Position numbers and translations under genes: made by a program. The notes beneath the pieces were generated by a model. It did no database searches. It was not told the DNA's origin and saw nothing but the letters and a program-made list of their open reading frames with translations. A stretch of 64,000 bases of DNA. Origin: an uncultured Muribaculaceae bacterium (GTDB lineage Bacteria; Bacteroidota; Bacteroidia; Bacteroidales; Muribaculaceae). This document shows, piece by piece, positions 45,962 to 54,273 of the stretch; positions within the stretch are counted from its first letter, which is position 1; each line of letters opens with the position of its first letter. The stretch spans positions 23,496 to 87,495 of the forward strand of contig CAJUCW010000017.1 of the NCBI GenBank assembly GCA_910585275.1, in the 5' to 3' direction.

Positions 45962-46016
45962 AAAAAATAAGCCCACCTTAATTTGGTGGGCGAGCCTTAG
46001 TATTTTCCACCTAAGG
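45962..46016 (-). promoter_or_regulatory. Two-hairpin attenuator-like leader of the NYN gene
   Basis: Reading the minus strand, hairpin 1 pairs ccttag (46016-46011) with ctaagg (46000-45995). Hairpin 2 pairs gcccacc (45991-45985) with ggtgggc (45977-45971) and is followed by ttattttttA, whose last base is the A of the start codon. So a terminator-like structure ends at the ATG. The loop of hairpin 1 contains ggtgg (46012-46008), which can pair with ccacc of hairpin 2 and would dissolve it, the classical layout of mutually exclusive structures. Confidence 0.6.
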
Positions 46017-46030
46017 GCGATAAATTTATG

Positions 46031-46061
46031 CAAAGGTAATAATTTCTTTTCACCCCGCAAA
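46031..46061 (-). promoter_or_regulatory. Promoter of the NYN gene
   Basis: Minus-strand TTTG (46061-46058), 19-bp spacer, TACCTTTG (46038-46031): full consensus. The predicted start near 46024 gives a leader of about 62 nt that consists almost only of the two hairpins. Confidence 0.6.
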
Positions 46062-46219
46062 ATAGAAACGTAAAAATAAACATAAAAGTTTATTTTTTAG
46101 CCGTTTCAAGGATAATCTCATCTACAAATCACTAATCCGGCAGCACATTGAATTGCTTGAAAATCCTATATTGAGGCTGATTGAATGCAGCGCACCCTCG
46201 ACAATGTTTATCCTAATTG

Positions 46220-47872
46220 TCAATAATCGACTTTGGGATTTTTCGAGCGGAAGAACCCGAAGAGGAAAAGCATATTGTCTTGCACAATGGCTTTACCAAA
46301 TCTCTTGCCTTGGGAGGCCGACATCTCGGCTTCGGGAAGGAGACCTTTTTCGACAATTATCCTTGCTACGTCTTCAGGCACCAAACCTTTAGCAATCAAT
46401 CCCAATGAATCTTCTTTCGCTTCTTTCTTGTTATAGAACGGATTTCCCTTGTCCTTAAACACCTGGGCATAATTCTGAAGAACCACCATCCCCTCATCTT
46501 CACTGAGCATAAGGACAAAATTATCAATATCCTCATCAAGCGCTTCCTCTCCTTTATGTGGCACCCCCAATATGGAGGAAACCTCTTTCATGTCACGGCA
46601 ATAATATATCCTTTTTCCTCCGTTGCGTACCACAATCTGATTCAACCATTCGTGCGACTTTTCATTTTCATGATATGTAGTCTGAAGATTTTCCTTCTCA
46701 AACGGGTCAACCGTAAGTCCGGTTGCCATTCCGTTCTGTTGCCAAAGGTCGCCGAACTTAACAATGGATGTCATGTATCCTTTTATTTCCTTGAAACGCG
46801 TACCTTTCCCGAAAGAATTCTTTTCAACATCATAACACTCCCCGCCTGCATCCTCCAGGACAATGACATTCTTACCGACTTCTTTTACACGGAACAGAGC
46901 CACGCTTATGCACTTTAGATTGTCAAGTTTCGCCGCAAGGTTGCCATATCCTGATTCCCTGCCCATTTCTGCAAGATAAACGGATGCCGAACACCCTAAA
47001 GGCCCGATTTTTTCACTCCAGGCCTTGACACTTCTTACAAAATAAGATGCAATGTGCTCCGAAATAGAATCCTGTGAGTTAGCCAAGTGTTCCGCCTCCT
47101 CATGTATGGACGCTTCCATATTAGGAGAAGAGATTAGCTTATTGTCCACCACGAGCCATTCGGCAAGCATCCTGACCTCGAAATAGTCGCCTTTCTTCAT
47201 CACCCGACGGATAAAATCCCGCACTCTTGTGCACTCCGGCGCATCCTCGAACTTCTCCTCTATAATATTATAGACAATCGATGAAATCTCATCCACGGCA
47301 GGACTGAACGGGGAATAAACGGTATCCAGCAGCTGACCGCAACGGCAAAAGCACTGCCATACGATAAACTTCACATCTTCGATATTGACATTGTCAAGAA
47401 GGTAATCCTCATGTTCGCAATCGTAAAACGGCAACCACTTCCCATACTTACGGCGATAAATGTTTCTGAACGCATTCCAAACCCCCAATCCGCTGACAAG
47501 GTCTTCAAGATATGCCGTGCAACTCATGGCGATTTCAAACATTATCCCTTCCGGTGCATCCTTTGGAAGATTCACCGGCAAAAGTGCTATCGAAATAGTA
47601 TTGGCGAGGGTGGTGTAATAATCGTCGGAACCACACTTGATATGATTAGGATGGGTGGTGGTCCATTCTTCTTTCCTTATCACAATCCCATCGATAAAAT
47701 CACGAATCATTTCATCCGTCATTTCCTCATCCTCCTTTTCATCCTTATATGGACTGTTCTCCCCGAACGCCACACCGGAATTCATATTTCCCGCTCCCGG
47801 GAGAGCACTCATTCCGGACAATATGCCTCGCCCCGGGAATGGATTGTTTCCAAAAGGATTCTTTCTTTCCAT
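46220..47872 (-). CDS. DUF3843-like Bacteroidetes protein of unknown function
   Basis: 550-residue soluble protein. I place the start at 47872 (ERKNPFGNNPFPGRG), because a -7 box lies just upstream and the earlier part of the frame crosses a terminator. From memory the sequence resembles DUF3843 proteins (ISIALLPVNLPKDAPEG, CTAYLEDLVSGLGVWNAFRN, GKWLPFYDCEHEDYLLDNVN, IEDVKFIVWQCFCRC). No signal peptide, membrane helix or catalytic motif can be named. A second part, about residue 290 onward, includes VRSVKAWSEKIGPLG-like sequence and a region with VALFRVKEVGKNVIVLEDAG that could be a small beta-barrel. It appears monocistronic. Confidence 0.7.
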   Translation of the reverse strand: MERKNPFGNNPFPGRGILSGMSALPGAGNMNSGVAFGENSPYKDEKEDEEMTDEMIRDFIDGIVIRKEEWTTTHPNHIKCGSDDYYTTLANTISIALLPVNLPKDAPEGIMFEIAMSCTAYLEDLVSGLGVWNAFRNIYRRKYGKWLPFYDCEHEDYLLDNVNIEDVKFIVWQCFCRCGQLLDTVYSPFSPAVDEISSIVYNIIEEKFEDAPECTRVRDFIRRVMKKGDYFEVRMLAEWLVVDNKLISSPNMEASIHEEAEHLANSQDSISEHIASYFVRSVKAWSEKIGPLGCSASVYLAEMGRESGYGNLAAKLDNLKCISVALFRVKEVGKNVIVLEDAGGECYDVEKNSFGKGTRFKEIKGYMTSIVKFGDLWQQNGMATGLTVDPFEKENLQTTYHENEKSHEWLNQIVVRNGGKRIYYCRDMKEVSSILGVPHKGEEALDEDIDNFVLMLSEDEGMVVLQNYAQVFKDKGNPFYNKKEAKEDSLGLIAKGLVPEDVARIIVEKGLLPEAEMSASQGKRFGKAIVQDNMLFLFGFFRSKNPKVDY

Positions 47873-47891
47873 GTATTTCCGTTTTTGAATG

Positions 47892-47899
47892 CAAATATA
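47892..47899 (-). promoter_or_regulatory. -7-like element for the DUF3843-like gene
   Basis: TATATTTG on the minus strand, 20 bp before the start codon at 47872. It lies directly downstream of the thioredoxin terminator, so the -33 region overlaps the terminator's T run. Confidence 0.45.
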
Positions 47900-47902
47900 G
47901 TC

Positions 47903-47952
47903 AAAAAACAAAAAAGCCGGAGCAACGATTTCATCGGTTCCGGCTTTTTTTG
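47903..47952 (-). terminator. Bidirectional rho-independent terminator after thioredoxin
   Basis: The stem gccgga/tccggc (47914-47919 and 47938-47943) with an inner cgat/atcg helix is bordered by A6 on one side and T7 on the other. On the minus strand it ends the thioredoxin transcript. Confidence 0.8.
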
Positions 47953-48038
47953 CTTTTTGATTTGGTGTCACTGCCCTATCCAGATTACCTTGAAAATGGA
48001 GCCATGGTTTTGCAGCGCGCTTCCAAGCCATTCAGATG

Positions 48039-48332
48039 TCACTGATAAGACTGGATTTTGGCAAGGAGTTCCTTGCCGTCGATTTCTCCGCTCTGGCGCC
48101 ACACTTCTTTGCCGTTTTTATAAACTATAAATGTGGGAATGCCGTTCACGTCTTCGGTTTTGGCGGCTTCTTCATTCTCGTCGATGTCAAACTTATATAC
48201 ATCAACCACGCCGCCAAGGAGTTCCTTCACTTGTTCAACCACCGGCATCATCCTCTGGCAGTGAGGACACCATGAAGCAAAAAACTCAACCATCACTACC
48301 GGGGTAGATTTGATTATTTCTGTGTAATCCAT
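48039..48332 (-). CDS. Thioredoxin-family protein with CPHC active site
   Basis: 97-residue cytoplasmic thioredoxin-fold protein. The active site reads FFASWCPHCQRMMPV (Cys22, Cys25), with CPHC as in DsbA instead of the usual CGPC. The cis-Pro loop is NGIPTFIVYKNGKEV. A CPHC motif generally makes the couple more oxidising, so a specialised rather than general reductase role is possible. Length is normal (about 105). It is followed by a strong terminator, and no partner gene is adjacent. Confidence 0.9.
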   Translation of the reverse strand: MDYTEIIKSTPVVMVEFFASWCPHCQRMMPVVEQVKELLGGVVDVYKFDIDENEEAAKTEDVNGIPTFIVYKNGKEVWRQSGEIDGKELLAKIQSYQ

Positions 48333-48457
48333 AATATGTGTGTGTCTATTGAAAATAAAACTTCACCCTAACAACACCATATTGTAGAACCGGGTTGGAC
48401 GCATTTAGAATTTTTAACCATTGGTTTTATCCCCCCTCAGGGTGATTATGGTTGCCT

Positions 48458-49339
48458 TCAAAGGTTTTCGAACACAATCATATACGACGCTTCAAACTTT
48501 TCGCCGGGATTAAGCCGGTTGACATATTCACGACCTGCGAAATCGCCGTCATATCCTACCCTGTCGGCACGCCCGTACCAAGGTTCGATACAAATGAACG
48601 GAGCATCGGGCGACGGCGACCAAATCCCAACCACCGGGGCATTGAAAAGCAAAGAAAGATAAGGAGTGCGGTTCTTATCAAGCATCGAAATGCGTCTCAC
48701 GCCGCTTTCGGCAAGTATGATGGTGTTGATTTTAAATGTGTCGGCAGTGACAGGAAGCATTTCCTCGCTGTCAAGCTCTATATCCATCACCTCGCCACCT
48801 ATACACCCCTTTTCTGCAATAAGCTGAGACTTTCTCGGAGGCCTGTCAAACAGGAGATAGGCATGCACCGCATCGGCGGCATTGAAACCGGGATAGTTGA
48901 AGGCCGGGTGCGCACCTATCTGGAAACTCATATCCTTATCGTCCTTATTTACGACTCGCCACATTACCGACAAACGTTCGCCTACAAGACGGTAACCGAT
49001 TTCAAGACGGAACTTGCGTGGGAAAACGGAATATGTCTGTTCGTTCCAATCGAGAGCGAACCATGCTTCGTCTTCAGGTGCGTCGGGAATAATTTCAAAT
49101 TCGCTGTCACGGGCGAAGCCGTGCTGCCCCATCGGAAATACATTTCCGTCCATGTGCAGCTGCCCGTTCCAAACGGAACCGACAATCGGGAAAAGCACCG
49201 GCGAACGCCGTCCCCAGAAACGGCTGTCGCCCTGCCAAAGATATTGATATTGCGTACGGTTGTCGGTGATGCTCTGCAATTCCGCGCCATGCGAATCAAT
49301 CACCACCGTAAGTATGTCATTCTTTAAGGTCTGTCTCAT
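48458..49339 (-). CDS. Aldose 1-epimerase (mutarotase) family protein
   Basis: 293-residue sugar mutarotase-like protein. The start at 49339 (RQTLKNDILTVVIDSHGAEL) fits a -7 box 25 bp upstream. Family features: ELQSITDNRTQYQYLWQGD, RRSPVLFPIVGSVWNG (substrate Arg region), GQHGFARDSEFEI with the conserved His, QIGAHPAFNYPG with the catalytic His-Pro, and the late acidic residue region in FICIEPWYGRAD. The WYGRAD ending is typical of the LACX-like branch, so the exact sugar is uncertain. It is divergently transcribed from clpS. Confidence 0.88.
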   Translation of the reverse strand: MRQTLKNDILTVVIDSHGAELQSITDNRTQYQYLWQGDSRFWGRRSPVLFPIVGSVWNGQLHMDGNVFPMGQHGFARDSEFEIIPDAPEDEAWFALDWNEQTYSVFPRKFRLEIGYRLVGERLSVMWRVVNKDDKDMSFQIGAHPAFNYPGFNAADAVHAYLLFDRPPRKSQLIAEKGCIGGEVMDIELDSEEMLPVTADTFKINTIILAESGVRRISMLDKNRTPYLSLLFNAPVVGIWSPSPDAPFICIEPWYGRADRVGYDGDFAGREYVNRLNPGEKFEASYMIVFENL

Positions 49340-49363
49340 TTCTTTAGTTTTTTGTGTTTTCTG

Positions 49364-49371
49364 CAAATTTA
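49364..49371 (-). promoter_or_regulatory. -7-like element for the mutarotase gene
   Basis: TAAATTTG on the minus strand, 25 bp upstream of the start at 49339; no clear -33 TTTG at 19-20 bp. Confidence 0.4.
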
Positions 49372-49411
49372 ATCATATTTTTTCATCAATGCCATGTCGC
49401 GCTTGTTATAT

Positions 49412-49442
49412 TTTGCGGGGCATGTTTTTTTAAGTAATTTTG
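49412..49442 (+). promoter_or_regulatory. Promoter of the clpS-clpA-aat operon
   Basis: TTTG (49412-49415), 19-bp spacer, TAATTTTG (49435-49442): full consensus. Predicted start near 49449, 15 nt before the clpS ATG at 49464; this excludes the alternative ATG at 49440. Confidence 0.6.
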
Positions 49443-49463
49443 CAAATAATTTTAGAACGAGCT

Positions 49464-49793
49464 ATGGCAAAAGGACAATCATCATTAAAAGAAAAACAAA
49501 ACATTGACCTTCGCGAACCGCGCCGATATAAGGTGGTGATGCACAACGATGATTTCACCACAATGGAATTTGTGGTGATGGTGCTTTCTACGGTTTTTCA
49601 CAAAAGTGAGGCCGAAGCCGAACGCATCATGCTCCTGATTCATCATTCCGACAAAGCCGTGGTCGGCGTCTATAGCCTCGACATTGCCGCCACCAAAGCT
49701 GCCAAAGCCACTGAAATGGCACGTGCGGAAGGATTTCCGCTACGCATCAGCGTAGAACCGGAAACGCAGTTTCCTGACACACCGCCGTTCTGA
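49464..49793 (+). CDS. clpS: ClpS adaptor (N-degron recognition)
   Basis: 109-residue adaptor that binds N-terminal destabilising residues and hands substrates to ClpA-ClpP. Core motifs are RYKVVMHNDDFTTMEFVV (the HNDD pocket), VFHKSEAEAERIMLLIHH and VGVYSLDIAATKA. The flexible N-terminal tail (AKGQSSLKEKQNIDLREP) is of normal length. It is the first gene of an operon with clpA and aat, a full N-degron pathway: tagging by Aat, recognition by ClpS, unfolding by ClpA. clpP is not in the window. Confidence 0.95.
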   Translation: MAKGQSSLKEKQNIDLREPRRYKVVMHNDDFTTMEFVVMVLSTVFHKSEAEAERIMLLIHHSDKAVVGVYSLDIAATKAAKATEMARAEGFPLRISVEPETQFPDTPPF

Positions 49794-49829
49794 CACACGT
49801 TCTCATTCCTCAACCATCTAAGTTTTATC

Positions 49830-52076
49830 ATGCCGATTGAAATATACTACTCGCCTGAATTAAACCAGGCGTTTCACGACTCCTACGAAATAGCACAAAA
49901 CCGACACCACGAATATGTGACTCCGGAACATTTCATCCTTGCCTTGCTCCGTCAGGAAGGATTCTCTGCGGCAATCAAGGCATTCGGTCCTAATGCCGCC
50001 ACTCTTTCCGAGAAAATCGACTCATATCTTGGCGGGATGGAGGCTCTCCCATCCGATGCCGGGAAGCACCCTGAAACGTCGATGCAATTCCGGCAGATGC
50101 TCGAAACGGCTGCCGCTTCCGTGCATTATTCCGGCAAGACCTGCATGGGTGTACCCCACGCCGTGAAAGGACTTCTTTCTCTTGAAGAATCTTTTGCGGA
50201 ATACCTGCTGAGGAAAGCTATATTCAACAAGGAAGGGGAATTCATGAGCGAACTGGTGTCGAATTACGAAACAGCGGAAACAATAATCGACAACCTGGAC
50301 GACCCTGAAAACGAGGAAGATGACGATTTCCGCGAACCCGCTGCGGAATCATGGAAAAACATGGTGACCTGCGTCAACGAAAATCTCGACAACCGCAACC
50401 CTCTCATAGGAAGGGAAGCGGAATTGGAAAGAACAATACAGGTGCTTTGCCGCAAAGAGAAAAACAATCCTCTACATGTAGGGGAACCGGGGGTGGGAAA
50501 AACCGCCCTCGTCTATGGACTCGCACGCCTCATAGAATCAGGCCAGGTACCCGAAAGATTGAAAGATGCCAGAATATATCAGATTGAAATAGGCAACCTT
50601 CTCGCCGGCACACAATATCGCGGGGATTTCGAAAACCGCATAAAGACGATAATGGACGGCCTCTCTAAAGAGCCGGGGGCGATACTCTACATCGACGAAA
50701 TCCACAACCTCGTGGGTGCGGGCTCTACGGGCGCAAGCTCCATGGATGCCTCCAACATGCTTAAACCATATCTGGAAGCGGGCGACATTCGGTTCATAGG
50801 CTCCACAACCTATGAGGAATACAACCGTTACTTTGCCAAAAGCAAGGGGATAGTACGCCGCTTCCGGCAAATCGACATCGCAGAACCGAGCGTGGAGGAA
50901 ACCGTCAACATCATCCGTCAGCTAAAAAAGAATTACGAGAAGTTTCACAACGTCTTTTATTCCGACCAGGCTATAGAATTTGCCGTCACCGCAAGCGCAC
51001 GCCACATCACCGACCGTTTTCTCCCCGACAAAGCCATCGACCTTATCGACGAGGCCGGCGCATACCGCGAACTCCACCCTCTCCCCCAGAAACGCCAGAC
51101 CGTCTCCAAGGAACTCGTGGCTGAAATCCTCTCCAAGGTATGTAAGGTTGACGCGCTCGCCATGCGTGCCGACGACAATGCTTCGCTTGAAACGCTCCAT
51201 GAACGGATATCCTCGCAGATATTCGGTCAGGACGATGCCGTGAAGCAGGTGACGGAAGCCGTGCAGATGGCAAAAGCCGGGCTAACCGACGACGGTAAGC
51301 CGCTTGCCAGTCTTCTCTTCGTAGGCCCCACAGGCGTAGGTAAGACGGAAGTCGCACGCGTGCTTGCCCGCGAACTCGGCATAGGGCTTGTAAGGTTTGA
51401 CATGAGCGAATATGCCGAAAAGCATACGGTGGCAAAACTTATAGGTTCACCAGCCGGTTATGTGGGGTATGAAGACGGCGGACTCCTCACAGACGCCATT
51501 CGCAAGACCCCGAACTGCGTGCTTCTGCTCGATGAAATCGAAAAGGCCCATTCCGACATCTACAACATCCTCCTTCAGGTGATGGACTATGCGCGCCTCA
51601 CCGACAACAAGGGGAACCATGCCGATTTCCGCAACGTAATCCTGATTATGACTTCAAATGCAGGGGCGCAATTCGCCGCGCAGGCGAAAGTCGGCTTCGG
51701 CAGCAACGTAACGGCCGGCGACGCCATGATGAGGCAGGTGAAGAAGACTTTCAAGCCGGAATTTATCAACCGTCTCTCCGCTACGGTTGTGTTCAACGAG
51801 ATGAACAGAAATATGGCCTCGCTTATCCTCGAAAAGAATCTGCGTAAGCTCCGCGAGATGTTGGCGGGAAAGAAAGTGACGCTACGCCTTTCGGAAGATG
51901 CCTCTCGGTTTATACTCGACAAGGGTTTCACTCGCGAATACGGGGCTCGCGAACTGGAACGGGTAATCAATTCCGACTTGAAACCGCTCCTTATGCGCGA
52001 GATTCTTTTCGGGAAACTCAAAAAAGGGGGCGAAGCAAACGTTGTGGTTAATGATGGAAAACTATCGCTGACATGA
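49830..52076 (+). CDS. clpA: ClpA ATP-dependent unfoldase
   Basis: 748-residue AAA+ chaperone, ATPase partner of ClpP. The N domain (residues 1-150) starts IEIYYSPELNQAFHDSYEIA, binding site for ClpS. D1 has Walker A GEPGVGKTALVYG and Walker B ILYIDEIHNL. D2 has Walker A FVGPTGVGKTEVARVLA, Walker B VLLLDEIEKAH, and sensor residues in IMTSNAGAQ and EYGARELERVI. There is no long middle coiled coil, which distinguishes it from ClpB/ClpC. Its TGA overlaps the aat ATG by 4 bp. Confidence 0.95.
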   Translation: MPIEIYYSPELNQAFHDSYEIAQNRHHEYVTPEHFILALLRQEGFSAAIKAFGPNAATLSEKIDSYLGGMEALPSDAGKHPETSMQFRQMLETAAASVHYSGKTCMGVPHAVKGLLSLEESFAEYLLRKAIFNKEGEFMSELVSNYETAETIIDNLDDPENEEDDDFREPAAESWKNMVTCVNENLDNRNPLIGREAELERTIQVLCRKEKNNPLHVGEPGVGKTALVYGLARLIESGQVPERLKDARIYQIEIGNLLAGTQYRGDFENRIKTIMDGLSKEPGAILYIDEIHNLVGAGSTGASSMDASNMLKPYLEAGDIRFIGSTTYEEYNRYFAKSKGIVRRFRQIDIAEPSVEETVNIIRQLKKNYEKFHNVFYSDQAIEFAVTASARHITDRFLPDKAIDLIDEAGAYRELHPLPQKRQTVSKELVAEILSKVCKVDALAMRADDNASLETLHERISSQIFGQDDAVKQVTEAVQMAKAGLTDDGKPLASLLFVGPTGVGKTEVARVLARELGIGLVRFDMSEYAEKHTVAKLIGSPAGYVGYEDGGLLTDAIRKTPNCVLLLDEIEKAHSDIYNILLQVMDYARLTDNKGNHADFRNVILIMTSNAGAQFAAQAKVGFGSNVTAGDAMMRQVKKTFKPEFINRLSATVVFNEMNRNMASLILEKNLRKLREMLAGKKVTLRLSEDASRFILDKGFTREYGARELERVINSDLKPLLMREILFGKLKKGGEANVVVNDGKLSLT

Positions 52077-52777
52077 TATACCTTCTCGATGACACACTCT
52101 CTTTCCCCGACCCGAGAGGCGGGGAGCCGGGCGGACTGTTTGCCGTTGGTGGCGACCTCAGCGAAGAGCGTCTGCTGCTTGCCTACAGCTACGGCATATT
52201 TCCGTGGTTCTCGTTCCGCGACAGCGATATGCCCCATTGGTATTGCCCTATGGAAAGGTTCGTGATTTTCCCGAAAGAAATCCACGTGTCGCATTCCATG
52301 CGCCAGCTCATCAACAAAGGTGAACTCCGGGTAACGTTCAACCAAGATTTCGACGGGGTAATACGTAATTGCGGCAAACTACGCGAAGACATGGAAGGGG
52401 CATGGCTCGGTCCTGACATAATAGAGGCATATACACGTCTCTACGAAAACGGCTACGCTGCAAGTGTCGAGGTTTGGAAAGGTGAAGAACTTGTGGGAGG
52501 TTTGTATGGAGTTACCGTAGGCAACGTATTTTGCGGGGAAAGTATGTTTTCGCTCGTGCCGAGTGCGAGCAAACTCGCGCTCATATCCCTTGCAAGGCGC
52601 CTTGAAAAGATACCCGGGCTGATAATCGACTGCCAGTTCGAAACCCCTCATCTCAAAAGCATGGGAGGCCGCCACATCCCCTACTCCGAATATCTCTCCA
52701 TCCTCCATGGTAATACCGACGAAGAAAAAATACTTTCCAAAACTAAAAACGGCACTTCTAATTCGGAAAGTATGTAA
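52073..52777 (+). CDS. aat: Leucyl/phenylalanyl-tRNA-protein transferase
   Basis: 234-residue enzyme that transfers Leu or Phe from aminoacyl-tRNA to proteins with N-terminal Lys or Arg, making them ClpS/ClpAP substrates. Family motifs are FPDPRGGEPGGLFAVGGDLS, LLAYSYGIFPWFSF, PRxxxxFPKEIHVSHSMRQ-like MERFVIFPKEIHVSHS, VGGLYGVTVGNVFCGESMFS and IIDCQFETPHLKSMGGR. Translation is probably coupled to clpA. The last 18 residues extend past the usual end. Confidence 0.95.
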   Translation: MIYLLDDTLSFPDPRGGEPGGLFAVGGDLSEERLLLAYSYGIFPWFSFRDSDMPHWYCPMERFVIFPKEIHVSHSMRQLINKGELRVTFNQDFDGVIRNCGKLREDMEGAWLGPDIIEAYTRLYENGYAASVEVWKGEELVGGLYGVTVGNVFCGESMFSLVPSASKLALISLARRLEKIPGLIIDCQFETPHLKSMGGRHIPYSEYLSILHGNTDEEKILSKTKNGTSNSESM

Positions 52778-52797
52778 AAGCCTCTAAAAACGTCCAT

Positions 52798-52935
52798 CCC
52801 GCCAAATGACCGAACGAAATCCCGCCAAATGACCGAATGAAACTCGGCCAAATGACCGAATGAAATCCCGCCAAACGACCGAACGAAATCCCGCCAAATG
52901 ACCGAACGGAATCCCGCCAAATGACCGAATTGTAA
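52798..52935. repeat. Six 23-bp tandem repeats upstream of an ATPase gene
   Basis: Six consecutive copies of a 23-mer (core ccgccaaatgaccgaa) at 52798, 52821, 52844, 52867, 52890 and 52913, each with 0-4 changes. The array ends 12 bp before the -7 box of the ATPase gene. No spacers separate the copies, so it is not a CRISPR. The unit is not a multiple of three. Confidence 0.92.
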
Positions 52936-52946
52936 TTTATTTTTTG

Positions 52947-52954
52947 TATCTTTG
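52947..52954 (+). promoter_or_regulatory. -7-like element for the ATPase gene
   Basis: TATCTTTG, 21 bp upstream of the ATG at 52975. The -33 region falls inside the sixth repeat unit, so the array may affect promoter use. Confidence 0.5.
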
Positions 52955-52974
52955 CCGCCAAAAGATGGTTACAC

Positions 52975-54258
52975 ATGACTAAAATAGAAACATATAGACC
53001 TCGAATCGCCGATAAACTCCTCGAACGAAAGTTGAAAGGGAAAGGTGCAGTACTTGTGGAAGGGGCCAAATGGTGCGGAAAAACAACAACTTCGGAACAG
53101 ATATGCAATAGCGTATTGTATATGTCAGACCCACAAAAGAGGGAGCAAAATATTCAACTTGCACGTTTAAACCCCACTTTGCTGCTCAGAGGAGAAAAAC
53201 CTCGTCTTATAGATGAATGGCAAGTTGCCCCCAAACTATGGGACGCGGTCAGGTTTGAAGCTGACCATAGTCGAGACCTCGGACTTTTCATATTGACCGG
53301 ATCCAGTGTACCTCCGGATATGAGCGACGTTATCCATAGCGGCACCGGCAGATTCGGATGGATTAAAATGCGGCCTATGTCGTTATGGGAATCGGGGGAA
53401 TCTACAGGCGATATTTCTTTATCAAAACTGTTTAACGGAGAAACTGACATCGCGGGCATTTCAAATCTTGACTTGGAAAGAATTGCATTCGTTACGTGCC
53501 GTGGAGGCTGGCCTTTGTCAATCGACATGGAAGATGAAATAGCCTTAGACCAAGCCTTCGATTATGTGGCGGCCGTAGAAAAAAGAGATATCCAAATGGC
53601 AGACGGAGTGGAACGCGACGCGACACGGGTGCATCGCCTTTTACGGTCATATTCCAGACATCAGGGTATGCAAGTTTCCTATGCTGCAATAAAAGACGAC
53701 TTAATTGAAAATGAAGGGGATTCTTTTGACACAGATACAGTTATTTCGTATATCAAAGCGTTAAAAAGAATTTTTGTTATTGAAGATGTAGAAGCCTGGA
53801 ACCCTAACCTGCGTTCCAAAACAGCCATTCGCTCCTCCGACACCAGATATTTTACTGACCCCTCCATCGCCACGGCGGCTCTTGGCTTGGGGCCTTCCGA
53901 CCTGATAGCGGACCTGAATACATTCGGGCTAATATTCGAGACTCTATGTATGCGCGATTTGAGAGTTTACGCAGAGGCATTGAATGGAAACGTATATCAT
54001 TCTCGAGACAAAAATGGTCTTGAGTGTGATGCCGTCGTCCACCTTAGAGACGGAAGATACGGGCTAATCGAAATAAAATTAGGAGGGGATAAACTTATAG
54101 GCCAGGGAGCGGCGACATTATTGACACTTGCAGAAAAAATCGACACAACAAAAATGAAATCACCTTCTTTCCTCATGGTTCTAACAGCCACCGGAGATTA
54201 TGCATACCGTCGGGAAGATGGTGTATTGGTTGTCCCGATTGGAAGTTTAAAAAATTAG
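52975..54258 (+). CDS. AAA_14/DUF4143 ATPase
   Basis: 427-residue member of the large ATPase group with an N-terminal AAA_14 and C-terminal DUF4143 domain, very numerous in Bacteroidetes and of unknown role. Walker A is VEGAKWCGKTTTSEQ near residues 29-40, Walker B is PRLIDEWQVAPKLWDAVR, and the sensor LFILTGSSVPP follows. The DUF4143 part includes RYFTDPSIATAALGLGPSDL and the restriction-like fold core ECDAVVHLRDGRYGLIEIKLGG, with Asp and Glu-x-Lys arranged as in PD-(D/E)xK folds. Full length. The 6 x 23-bp repeat lies directly upstream. Confidence 0.9.
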   Translation: MTKIETYRPRIADKLLERKLKGKGAVLVEGAKWCGKTTTSEQICNSVLYMSDPQKREQNIQLARLNPTLLLRGEKPRLIDEWQVAPKLWDAVRFEADHSRDLGLFILTGSSVPPDMSDVIHSGTGRFGWIKMRPMSLWESGESTGDISLSKLFNGETDIAGISNLDLERIAFVTCRGGWPLSIDMEDEIALDQAFDYVAAVEKRDIQMADGVERDATRVHRLLRSYSRHQGMQVSYAAIKDDLIENEGDSFDTDTVISYIKALKRIFVIEDVEAWNPNLRSKTAIRSSDTRYFTDPSIATAALGLGPSDLIADLNTFGLIFETLCMRDLRVYAEALNGNVYHSRDKNGLECDAVVHLRDGRYGLIEIKLGGDKLIGQGAATLLTLAEKIDTTKMKSPSFLMVLTATGDYAYRREDGVLVVPIGSLKN

Positions 54259-54273
54259 AAACAGATGATAATC

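Noticed and set aside
45962..46060. Longer N terminus for the NYN protein
   Set aside because: The upstream ATG lies before the predicted transcription start, and the extra residues are encoded by the hairpin leader.
49440..49463. Upstream start for clpS
   Set aside because: This ATG overlaps the promoter -7 box.
52798..52935. Possible CRISPR array
   Set aside because: The 23-bp units are contiguous with no spacers and no cas gene is nearby.
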